In this document: positions 1-6,606 of the stretch, in pieces
How positions within the stretch are numbered: position 1 is the stretch's first letter
Layout of the letters: the number at the start of each line of letters is the position of its first letter
NCBI GenBank assembly: GCA_949741925.1
Contig: CATJOY010000052.1
Span: 1 to 54,524 of the forward strand
Length of the DNA stretch: 54,524 nt
Reading direction: 5' to 3'
Origin: an uncultured Desulfovibrionaceae bacterium
GTDB lineage: Bacteria; Desulfobacterota; Desulfovibrionia; Desulfovibrionales; Desulfovibrionaceae
The notes under the pieces: generated by a model
Database searches by the model: none
What the model saw: only the letters and a program-made list of their open reading frames with translations
What the model was told of the DNA's origin: nothing
Made by a program: the position numbers and the translations under genes

Positions 1-27
1 GGGATGGCTTCAGAAAGCCTGAGGCCA

Positions 28-175
28 TCGTTCCCCTGGCCCCAAGGGATACACCGAGCCCCTCGATTGAAAAGAAAGGTTCTGCCGTAGCCTACAGGCA
101 CCCCCTTCCGTGCATATACCGCGTTGCGCTCGCGCTCCCGCGCTCGCCGCACTGATGTTCGGTACCGCGAGGGGC
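28..175 (+). repeat. Dispersed repeat R1, copy 1
   Basis: This stretch is closely matched by 42681-42826. Both copies start GTTCCCCTGGCCCCAAGG, pass through a less conserved middle, and end in a roughly 60-base block from CCCCCTTCCGTGCATAT to CGGTACCGCG that differs at only two positions. The block can be read as a short open frame, but the two copies diverge at once outside it, so I treat it as non-coding repeat DNA. No transposase or terminal inverted repeat is visible. Confidence 0.75.
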
Positions 176-379
176 AGCCCTGCCGGTTCAAGTTGCTTTC
201 ACCATGACCGGGATATGCTACTCAACAGTTCCCTGATTCGTTCGCTGATTCATCCTGACCAGCAACGGCAGCCCGGGCGGCCAACGGCATTACGCAGCGA
301 GGTCATTCCCCCGAAGGGCTAGAGCCTGGTTCGGGAACCACAGGCCCGCCCAAGGCATAGCGTCGTGTAACCGCGGATT

Positions 380-590
380 ACCAATGCCTCCGGCGGCCGA
401 AGGGTGGGAATCAGCCGAAGGGGCGTTAAGGAATGCCCCCCGGCAGCCGAGGTGTTGCTTGGGATTCCGCCAAAGAGCCATTTCGGGGGGACCATTTCGT
501 AGAAGAACGAAACGGGGCACAGCAATATCGTTCCTGCACCCCGCGGGGGCGAGGGCCAGGACGGCCTGAGTCAATGATTTCTCCCTAGTC
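380..590 (+). repeat. Hairpin element R2, degenerate copy
   Basis: The stretch carries the R2 landmarks: ATGCCTCCGGCGGCCG near 383, GCGTTAAGGAATGCC near 424, a distorted GGGG-core hairpin, and a terminal hairpin at about 513-543 whose arms are GGGG and CCCC with inner CAG/CTG pairing. Modules are in the same order as in the cleaner copies but several have decayed. Confidence 0.6.
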
Positions 591-706
591 TTTTCCTATG
601 AAGGGGAAGGCTTTCCGCTCTTTTGCGGAAGGAGACGCAGGAATAAGGTTTCATTCCGTGGCGCGCGGTGTGGGACGTTTGGCTGTTGCTTAAGGCCAGG
701 CTTTTT

Positions 707-1078
707 CTACAGCAGCCAGCGTAAAAAGGCCAACAGGCCCATGCCGAAGGCTACCGTGCCGAAAAAGCTGTTGCTGATCTTGCCCACAACAAACGTCGGC
801 AGGGCTGCCATGAGAAAGAGATTGCCCGGCCCGATGTTGAGGAGTTTTTCATCCTCAGGGCCCGATTCCAGTAAAAGCTCAGGAACGAGCAGCGCGGCCA
901 GCACTGCCGGGGGCACCATTTCCAGCCAGCGCATGAGCAGCGGGCTGAGGTTCCGCGAGGAAAGCAGCAGCAGAGGCAGGGCACGGGGCAAGTAGGTGAC
1001 CAGGGCCATACCCAGAATCAGAAAAGCCTGTTCGGGTGGAAGCAGTTCGGAAAGCACGCCGGCCACGCTTTCAATCAT
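707..1078 (-). CDS. azlD: AzlD family branched-chain amino acid exporter, small subunit
   Basis: This 123-residue hydrophobic protein has the length and layout of AzlD, the small membrane partner of AzlC in branched-chain amino acid (and azaleucine) export. It has about four membrane segments and the family-like stretch ALVTYLPRALPLLLL near the start, where the TYLPR-type motif is typical. Its ATG lies inside the last codons of azlC (8-base overlap), so the two are translationally coupled. Its position downstream of leuA fits control of internal leucine, isoleucine and valine levels. The substrate is inferred from the family. Confidence 0.88.
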   Translation of the reverse strand: MIESVAGVLSELLPPEQAFLILGMALVTYLPRALPLLLLSSRNLSPLLMRWLEMVPPAVLAALLVPELLLESGPEDEKLLNIGPGNLFLMAALPTFVVGKISNSFFGTVAFGMGLLAFLRWLL

Positions 1079-1817
1079 GGCCTTGCTCCTTTTCTGAAGC
1101 CGTTTTTTTCCCTAGCTCAGGGAAAAAGGCGGCCAGACTGGCGGCCAGCAAGGTTGCCAGCATCACGCTCCATTGACCGGCTCCAACCAGGGAAAAAAGA
1201 AGCGAGAGCGAGCCTCCGGCGCACAGAGCCAGAACCTTGCGGGGTACGGCAAAGTGCGGCAGCAACAAGGCGATGAACATGGCGGGCAGAGCAAAATCAA
1301 GCCCCAGCGGTTTAACGTCGCCAATGGCCGAATCAAAACAGGCCCCCAAAACCCCCCCGGCAATCCAGGCCAGATGCGCTATGCCGTTAAGCCCCAAGGT
1401 TTCGGCGCGGTCTATGGCCGCCGGGTCTGCCCGGGAAGCAAACCGGCTCAGGTTGGCGGCAAAGGCCTCGTCGGTTAATTCAAAGCTGAACCAGGCTTGC
1501 AGCGGCTTGCTCCAGGTTTTCAAATACGGAGCCACGGCCGCGGACATCAGCAAATGGCGCAGGTTGACGATGAACGTAGTCATGATGATGCCGGCGGCGC
1601 TGGAGCCGGAAAGCAGCAGGCCCGCGGCAATAAGCTGGGCAGAACCGGCATAGACCAGGAAAGACATCAATCCTGCGGCCCAAGGCGTTAGCCCGGCCTG
1701 AACCGCCAACACGCCAAAGGCAAAGCCTACGGGCAGATAGCCGAGAACTATGGGCAGGCCCAGGCGCATGCCGCGCAGAAACGATCTGCCCATAAAATGA
1801 TGGTTAGCCCCGAGCAT
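1071..1817 (-). CDS. azlC: AzlC family branched-chain amino acid exporter, large subunit
   Basis: This 248-residue inner-membrane protein begins with the AzlC signature (PVGFAFGVLAVQAGL, then LVYAGSAQLIAAGLL) and has about seven hydrophobic segments. In the family, AzlC with AzlD exports branched-chain amino acids. The first ATG is used here; a second in-frame ATG eight codons later is also possible because neither has an ideal ribosome binding site. A promoter at 2018-2046 and a long leader precede it, so it can be transcribed apart from leuA. Confidence 0.9.
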   Translation of the reverse strand: MLGANHHFMGRSFLRGMRLGLPIVLGYLPVGFAFGVLAVQAGLTPWAAGLMSFLVYAGSAQLIAAGLLLSGSSAAGIIMTTFIVNLRHLLMSAAVAPYLKTWSKPLQAWFSFELTDEAFAANLSRFASRADPAAIDRAETLGLNGIAHLAWIAGGVLGACFDSAIGDVKPLGLDFALPAMFIALLLPHFAVPRKVLALCAGGSLSLLFSLVGAGQWSVMLATLLAASLAAFFPELGKKTASEKEQGHD

Positions 1818-1924
1818 GTTCCCACTTCATTGTTACTTAGGGTTCCAATCCCTCTACTGCCGGAATGGTTCGGTTCGCATTCGGCAGGGAGGGACAAACA
1901 ATCGTTTCCCCGGAGGTCAGGCTA

Positions 1925-1954
1925 CGGATGGAGCCTGCGGCCGTACTCCATCCG
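1925..1954 (-). other. Hairpin in the azlC leader
   Basis: A perfect 9-base inverted repeat (CGGATGGAG at 1925-1933, CTCCATCCG at 1946-1954) with a 12-base loop lies in the untranslated leader of azlC. No run of T follows in the reading direction, so it is not a simple terminator. A second palindrome, GTATACCGTATAC, sits beside it at about 1958-1970. Confidence 0.6.
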
Positions 1955-2017
1955 CATGTATACCGTATACCTTTTTCTTTCGGTTCCGCATCCGCTTGCC
2001 ATTCATACAAGCGTGTT

Positions 2018-2046
2018 ATTGTACCCCGGCCGCGCGGCCGGCGCAA
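2018..2046 (-). promoter_or_regulatory. Sigma-70-like promoter for azlCD
   Basis: On the minus strand there is a -35 box TTGCGC (2041-2046), a 17-base spacer and a -10 box TACAAT (2018-2023). The spacer is a GC palindrome, CCGGCCGCGCGGCCGG, which could also act as a weak terminator for leuA. It would start a transcript about 190 bases before azlC. Confidence 0.6.
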
Positions 2047-2123
2047 GACCGTATCCCATCCAGGGCCAGACTATGCCGGGCCGGAATTTCGGGGCCGGGG
2101 TGAGGGGATATCGGGCATGGCGT

Positions 2124-3671
2124 TCATTTGGTCTCCTTGTGGCATGACTCCGCCCTTTTTTTGTCCAGGCGGTTCAAGGCGTTGATATAGGCGCGGGCGC
2201 TGGCGTTGATTATATCCGGGTGGGATCCCCGGCCCACCGAACGGCAACCCTCGTCCGTCAAGCGCACGATAACCTCACCGAGGGCGTCGGGCCCGCCGGT
2301 AATGGCATCCACACGGTATTGCTCAAGGTAGGGTTTACGGCCGGTCAAGGAGGAGATGACCCCGAAAACGGCGTCAATAGGGCCTACCCCGAACCCTGCG
2401 TGCTGTCGCCGCTCGCCCTTGATATCCATCACAACCATGGCCGTAGGCGGAACGCCGGTGTCGGCGCATTGCACGGAGAGATGCACCAGACGGTATTTAT
2501 CCGGAATGCGGTACACCTCTTCCAGAACCAGGGCTTCGATATCTTCGTCATAAACGGTCTGCTTGAGGTCAGCCAGTTTTTTCATGGCGGTGAAGACAAT
2601 ATCTATGCGCCCTTCATCCAGTTGATAGCCCATGTTCTCAAGCTTGGCCTTGAGCGCCCGGCGTCCCGAGTGTTTGCCCATGACCAGGGCGTTGGTCGGC
2701 ATGCCCACGGCGGAGGGGTCCATAATCTCGTACGTGCCCCGGTGTTTGAGCACGCCGTCTTGGTGGATGCCGGATTCATGGGCAAAGGCGTTGGCGCCGA
2801 CAATGGGCTTGTTCAGGGGAATTGGCTGGCCGATGATGCGCGAGAGCAGGCGAACTGTCGGGTAGATCTGCTCGGTATGGATGCCGTTTTCAAAGCCGAA
2901 GTACTCTTTGCGCACATGCAGGGCCATGGCGATTTCCTCAAGGCAGGCGTTGCCTGCCCGTTCGCCGATGCCGCCGACGGTCACTTCCGCTTGCCTGGCT
3001 CCTGCTTCCAGGGCTGCAAGGGAGTTTGCCACGGCCAAGCCCAAATCGTTATGGCAATGCACGCTGAAGATGATCTTTCTCTCAGCCGGTCTTTTCACCC
3101 CGGCCATCACCGCGCGGACCAGGTTGCCGAACTCGGCGGGCTGGGCATAGCCCACGGTATCCGGAATATTCAGGGTTGTAGCGCCGGCGGCTATGGCCGC
3201 GTTAAAGGCCTGAATCAGGAACTCAGGGTCTGAACGGGCGGCATCCTCGGCCGAAAACTGGATATTGGCAGTCAAACCGGAAGCAAAGGCCACTGATTCG
3301 CGGATCTGCTCCAACACCTCTGCGGGCTCCTTACGGAGTTTATACTTCATGTGCAGCGGCGAGGTGGCCAGAAAGATATGGATGCGCGGGGCGGCCGCAT
3401 GCTTGATCGCCTGCCAGGCCCGTTCAATATCGCTACGAGTTGCTCTGGCCAGACCGGCCACCTGGGCCTTGGTCACCTCTCCGGCAATGGCGGAAACCGC
3501 CTCAAAATCGCCGGGGCTGGAAGCCGGGAAGCCCGCCTCGATAACATCCACCCCCAAACTCTCCAACTGGCGGGCCAAACGTAGCTTTTCCGCCAGGTTC
3601 ATAGTCGAACCGGGGGATTGTTCGCCGTCGCGCAGGGTTGTGTCAAAAAATATAATGCGTTTATCATCCAT
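2124..3671 (-). CDS. leuA: 2-isopropylmalate synthase
   Basis: This 515-residue enzyme condenses acetyl-CoA with 2-oxoisovalerate, the first committed step of leucine synthesis, in the cytoplasm. The N-terminal TIM barrel starts with FDTTLRDGEQSPG (metal and substrate site), followed by HCHNDLGLAVANSLAA and the helical linker HESGIHQDGVLKHRGTYEI. The C-terminal part from about residue 390 is the leucine-sensing LeuA dimer domain. Length is typical of the bacterial 510-520 residue class. The start is fixed by DTTLRDGEQ close to the N terminus and by a GAGG ten bases upstream. A probable leucine leader peptide and attenuator lie upstream. Confidence 0.97.
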   Translation of the reverse strand: MDDKRIIFFDTTLRDGEQSPGSTMNLAEKLRLARQLESLGVDVIEAGFPASSPGDFEAVSAIAGEVTKAQVAGLARATRSDIERAWQAIKHAAAPRIHIFLATSPLHMKYKLRKEPAEVLEQIRESVAFASGLTANIQFSAEDAARSDPEFLIQAFNAAIAAGATTLNIPDTVGYAQPAEFGNLVRAVMAGVKRPAERKIIFSVHCHNDLGLAVANSLAALEAGARQAEVTVGGIGERAGNACLEEIAMALHVRKEYFGFENGIHTEQIYPTVRLLSRIIGQPIPLNKPIVGANAFAHESGIHQDGVLKHRGTYEIMDPSAVGMPTNALVMGKHSGRRALKAKLENMGYQLDEGRIDIVFTAMKKLADLKQTVYDEDIEALVLEEVYRIPDKYRLVHLSVQCADTGVPPTAMVVMDIKGERRQHAGFGVGPIDAVFGVISSLTGRKPYLEQYRVDAITGGPDALGEVIVRLTDEGCRSVGRGSHPDIINASARAYINALNRLDKKRAESCHKETK

Positions 3672-3786
3672 GGCTGGGAACCTCGAGGTTGAACATGAAA
3701 AACCCGGAGCAACGCAGATGCCGCGCTTTTGCTGGGAAAAACCGCCTTAAACGGAAAAGAAGGGAAAAAACGGGTTTGCAGCTATC
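3672..3786 (-). promoter_or_regulatory. leuA: Candidate attenuator region of leuA
   Basis: Between the leader ORF and leuA, on the minus strand, a 14-base palindrome CTATCCTAGGATAG (3782-3795) overlaps the leader stop codon. A CCCGTTTTTT run follows, and later a CGGGTTTTT (about 3698-3706) can pair with AAACCCG (about 3771-3777). These mutually compatible or competing pairings are what an attenuator would need, but I could not fold it computationally. Confidence 0.4.
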
Positions 3787-3900
3787 CTAGGATAGGCTGC
3801 CTAGGAGGAAGGGAAGCATAAAAACCAAAGAAGCCTGAACAAGAGAGGCGGGCTCGTGCGCGCCCGTCCGCCGTTTCGTGATGTCTGCGTGGATATTCAT
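3787..3900 (-). CDS. Candidate leucine leader peptide of leuA
   Basis: A 37-codon minus-strand ORF lies between a good promoter and leuA. It is leucine-rich at its end: the last ten codons read MLPFLLGSLS and contain four leucines, two of them CTA, a codon that should be rare at this GC content. The stop codon is inside a palindrome that could form the attenuator. The ribosome binding site is weak (AAGAAG about 11 bases from the ATG). The call rests on position and composition only; I know no named family for it. A shorter version starting at the internal ATG of MLPFLL is possible. Confidence 0.45.
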   Translation of the reverse strand: MNIHADITKRRTGAHEPASLVQASLVFMLPFLLGSLS

Positions 3901-3928
3901 AGCTACATGCTTCTTTTATAAAAAAATA

Positions 3929-3958
3929 AAAATAGCCGTAGGCAAACAGGCGTGTCAA
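3929..3958 (-). promoter_or_regulatory. Strong sigma-70-like promoter for the leuA leader
   Basis: The minus strand has a perfect -35 box TTGACA (3953-3958), an 18-base spacer and a -10 box TATTTT (3929-3934), followed by an AT-rich start region. It gives a leader of roughly 250 bases before leuA, long enough for attenuation. Confidence 0.65.
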
Positions 3959-4037
3959 GTTCTTTTCCCCGAGGGGAACTGCCGTTTCTTACGTATACTT
4001 GCCTGTGCGGCGGCGAGGGCGTATGCGAGAGGAAGCC

Positions 4038-4079
4038 TGATTTCCAAGGTGCGTAAAAGGCTGCTGTAGTTGGAAATCA
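4038..4079 (+). other. Inverted repeat ahead of the acid phosphatase gene
   Basis: TGATTTCCAA (4038-4047) and TTGGAAATCA (4070-4079) form a perfect 10-base inverted repeat with a 22-base loop, ending about 28 bases before the start codon. It may be an operator or a leader hairpin; nothing identifies the factor. Confidence 0.5.
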
Positions 4080-4107
4080 AGCGAGCATTGCTTGTGAGGA
4101 GGAAGAT

Positions 4108-5490
4108 ATGGCCGGATGTATGCAAAGACTTTTGGCCTGCATGCTGTTGGCAATTCTTGTAGCCACTGCATCAACGGCCGGAGCTGAAGAAAAGGTTCTT
4201 CCTGATGATCAAGGAGAACGTGTGCGGGTCGTGGTTCTCTCCCGGCACGGGGTCCGTTCCCCGACTCAAGAGGGGAAAACACTGGCTTCTTGGAGCGCCC
4301 GCGCCTGGCCGGAATGGCCTGTTGCCCACGGACGCCTGACGGAGCGGGGGGCCTTGCTGATCAAGGCCATGTGGGAGCGGATGGGCGCGCGTTTTAAGCG
4401 GGATGGCGGCCTGCCGGCGCCGGAAAAGGTGTATGTGTATGCGGATGTGGACCAGCGGACCCAGGCCACGGCCCGGGCGCTGCTTGATGGTTTGGGCCTG
4501 CATTCCGCCCGCTACGCGGTTTCCGGCAAGACCATTGACCCGGTGTTTCACCCGGTTAAGGCGGGCGTGTGTTCCCTGGATGAAGAGGCCGTGCGCGCTG
4601 CTATTCTGCGCCGTGCCGGAGGCGACCTTAAGCGGGTTGTGCAGGAATACGCTACGGCGCTGGAACGCATCGGCGCTTTGGTAGCGCCTTTTGGCCAGGG
4701 GCTGTGCCGGAGCTGGAACCTGCCCGAAGGCTGTACGCTTCTCGGGCTCCCCAATAGTATTGACGTGCGCGATGGGAACAGCGCGGTCAATTTGCGGGGC
4801 GGGTTGGCTATCGCTTCCAGCTTGGCGGAAATTTTTCTGTTGGAGTATGCCGAGTGGCCGGAGAAGCTCCCTGCCTGGGGGCAGGCCAATGAAGCCGTAT
4901 TGCGTGAAATACTGCCCGTGCACAACCGGGTTTTTGATCTGGTCAACCGGGCTCCTGCTGTGGCCGGTCCGCGCGGAAGCGCTTTGCTGCTGGAAATGGA
5001 AGCCGCCCTGTTGGGAACGCATGCCGACGCGCGCGTCAACGAGGCGCTTTTGACGGTTTTTGTCGGCCACGATACCAATATTTCCAATATCGGGGGGCTG
5101 CTTGATATTGGCTGGTCCCTGCCCGGGCATGGAGAGAACGCTATTCCTCCGGCCGGCATAGTGGCTCTGGAATTGCGCCGCAAGGAAACAGGGCCGGAGG
5201 TTGCGGTTATGGTCTGCGCCCAAACCCTGGAAACGCTGCATACCTGGATTCCGGGATCTCCGCCGGAGCTGGCGGCTCCGGTCTGCCGTCCGGCATACCG
5301 GGCTTCGGGAGAAATCGCCCGGTACACCCCCGAAGAGTTTTCCGCTCTTGTCCGGAAGGCCGCCTGCCCGCAATGCGTTGCAGGGGCAACGGAACTCCTG
5401 TTCAAGGAGCGGCCGGATGAAGCCGCGGGGGCGGCTCACCCCCAAACCCCCCGGCAGGGGAATACTTCCCCTGCCCCCTCAGCCGGTTGA
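4108..5490 (+). CDS. Exported histidine-type acid phosphatase (phytase/glucose-1-phosphatase family)
   Basis: This 460-residue protein belongs to the branch-2 histidine acid phosphatases that include 4-phytase and glucose-1-phosphatase. A signal peptide of about 26 residues ends near TASTAGA, so the enzyme should act in the periplasm. The phosphate-binding motif RHGVRSP is at residues 46-52 and the catalytic partner HDTN at 321-324; the histidine of the first motif carries the phosphate in this family. A GAGGAGGAAG ribosome binding site precedes the ATG. The last about 20 residues (PQTPRQGNTSPAPSAG) read through a fragment of repeat R2 and look unlike enzyme sequence. Substrate cannot be told from sequence; phytate and sugar phosphates are both possible. 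Confidence 0.9.
   Translation: MAGCMQRLLACMLLAILVATASTAGAEEKVLPDDQGERVRVVVLSRHGVRSPTQEGKTLASWSARAWPEWPVAHGRLTERGALLIKAMWERMGARFKRDGGLPAPEKVYVYADVDQRTQATARALLDGLGLHSARYAVSGKTIDPVFHPVKAGVCSLDEEAVRAAILRRAGGDLKRVVQEYATALERIGALVAPFGQGLCRSWNLPEGCTLLGLPNSIDVRDGNSAVNLRGGLAIASSLAEIFLLEYAEWPEKLPAWGQANEAVLREILPVHNRVFDLVNRAPAVAGPRGSALLLEMEAALLGTHADARVNEALLTVFVGHDTNISNIGGLLDIGWSLPGHGENAIPPAGIVALELRRKETGPEVAVMVCAQTLETLHTWIPGSPPELAAPVCRPAYRASGEIARYTPEEFSALVRKAACPQCVAGATELLFKERPDEAAGAAHPQTPRQGNTSPAPSAG
5453..5475 (+). repeat. R2-type hairpin inside the end of the phosphatase gene
   Basis: GGCAGGGGAA (5453-5462) and TTCCCCTGCC (5466-5475) make a perfect 10-base stem with a 3-base loop. It is the same module as the AGGGG/CCCCT hairpin of the complete R2 copies and encodes part of the phosphatase tail. 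Confidence 0.65.
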
Positions 5491-5520
5491 TCGGCGTCGC
5501 GCGTCAGGCTGCTTTTGGAG

Positions 5521-5545
5521 GGCCGGGGGCAGCATGTCCCCGGCC
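5521..5545. terminator. Hairpin between convergent genes
   Basis: GGCCGGGG (5521-5528) and CCCCGGCC (5538-5545) form a perfect 8-base stem between the convergent phosphatase and slyX genes, touching the slyX stop codon. No T-run follows, so it is at best a partial terminator. Confidence 0.45.
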
Positions 5546-5769
5546 TAGAGATAGTGCGGCGGCACTTCGCTCATCACGAGTCCGTCGGGATTCACCAGCA
5601 GGCGCAGTTCCCGGATATGTTCCTGAGCGTTGCGCAACTCCCGATCAAGGCGGAAGATCTCGGCTTGCTGGAGGGTTAAGGATTCGTTGAGTTCGGCGAT
5701 GAGCCGTTCCTGGAAAAATAGGGTTTCTTCCAGGCGGGCCAGGCGCGCCTCGTCAGAGGGGGCAGCCAT
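5545..5769 (-). CDS. slyX: SlyX family protein
   Basis: This 74-residue protein matches SlyX: a short coiled coil (RLARLEETLFFQERLIAELNESLTLQQAEIFRLDREL) and a C-terminal PPHY motif, here PPHYL. SlyX function is not well understood. The gene starts at the base directly next to the stop of the EVE-domain gene, so the two are co-transcribed. Confidence 0.9.
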   Translation of the reverse strand: MAAPSDEARLARLEETLFFQERLIAELNESLTLQQAEIFRLDRELRNAQEHIRELRLLVNPDGLVMSEVPPHYL

Positions 5770-6240
5770 TCAAGCCCCCTGGCGGATCAGGGCCATAACC
5801 GCCTCGAAGTGCTCTTTATCTACCGGCTGCACGGAAAGGCGGCTGCCCCGTTTGAGCAATTCCATACCCTTCAGCTCGGGCCGCGAGCGGAGAAAGGGCA
5901 GAGAGAGGGGCCGGGCAAAGATTTCTTGTAGCTTGACATCCACCAGATACCAGCGGGGGGCTTCGGCCGGAGAGGCCGGGTCAAAGTGTCGGTTTTCCGG
6001 GTCCCATTGGGTGGGGTCCGGCCGCGCTTCTGAGACGATTTCGGCCAGACCGACAATACCCGGGTTGGTGATCGAATGGTAAAAGAGGACCGGATCACCA
6101 GGGCGCATGGCGTCGCGCATGAAGTTACGGGCCTGGTAATTGCGCACACCATCCCAAGGAGTGGTTTGGTTGGGCGCATTGGCCAGATCCTGAATGGAAA
6201 AACAGCCGGGTTCGGTTTTCAGCAGCCAGTATCGGGGCAT
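5770..6240 (-). CDS. EVE domain-containing protein
   Basis: The 156-residue product is almost entirely one EVE domain: start MPRYWLLKTEP, then WDGVRNYQARNFM, GDPVLFYHS and GIVGLAEIV, in the order seen in YTH-like EVE proteins, which are thought to bind modified nucleobases. I chose the ATG at 6240 because the EVE fold starts there and GGAGAGGAG lies just upstream; the frame stays open for 48 further codons that have no family resemblance. It is co-transcribed with slyX. Biological role unknown. Confidence 0.9.
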   Translation of the reverse strand: MPRYWLLKTEPGCFSIQDLANAPNQTTPWDGVRNYQARNFMRDAMRPGDPVLFYHSITNPGIVGLAEIVSEARPDPTQWDPENRHFDPASPAEAPRWYLVDVKLQEIFARPLSLPFLRSRPELKGMELLKRGSRLSVQPVDKEHFEAVMALIRQGA

Positions 6241-6406
6241 ACTCCTCTCCTTTTTGACCAGATAAGCGCCTTTTTTCGGAGGCGTCATGGAGAAACTCGG
6301 TTGAGGCCGCGTATCCTGCTTCTGATCTTTTGGTGAAGCAGAAACATGATTCCTACGATGCAGAGTGGCCTTTTCATGAATCATTAACTTGGTTTATATC
6401 CCTTCC

Positions 6407-6606
6407 GAGACAGAGGGACGATACCCAATACCTCTTTCTGCGAGAGGGCAAAATATCTCCCTTTGTGGGGGGTCCAGGGGGAATCATTTCCCCTGGCGGG
6501 GTCCGGGGCAGCGCCCCGGCCGCCGGAGGCATTTCTTAACGGCGCCTCGGCCGATCGCCACCCCCCGGCCGCCGGAGGCATTTTTTCTGCGGGGGCCCGG
6601 CCCGGA
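6407..6606 (-). repeat. Hairpin element R2, copy overlapping the ygiQ end
   Basis: Read on the minus strand, the copy starts with a partial duplicate of the GCCTCCGGCGGCCGG module, then GCGCCGTTAAGAAATGCC, GCCTCCGGCGGCCGGGGC, the CCGGGGC/GCCCCGG and CCAGGGG/CCCCTGG hairpins, and a decayed end module. The TAA of GTTAAG is the ygiQ stop codon, so the last ygiQ codons lie in the repeat. Confidence 0.8.

Larger units (their letters stand above)
1..706. other. Gene-free left edge made of repeats
   Basis: No convincing gene is present before azlD. Short frames here have no recognisable domain and overlap the repeats. The stretch holds R1 copy 1, then a degenerate copy of the hairpin element R2 at about 380-590, then about 110 bases with no feature I recognise. 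Confidence 0.6.

Noticed and set aside
110..322. Open frame starting MHIPRCARAPALAALM in repeat R1
   Set aside because: The same start recurs in the other R1 copy but the frames diverge right after the repeat; it follows repeat DNA, not a protein.
2220..3233. 337-codon plus-strand frame opposite leuA
   Set aside because: Antisense shadow of leuA without ribosome binding site or known domain.
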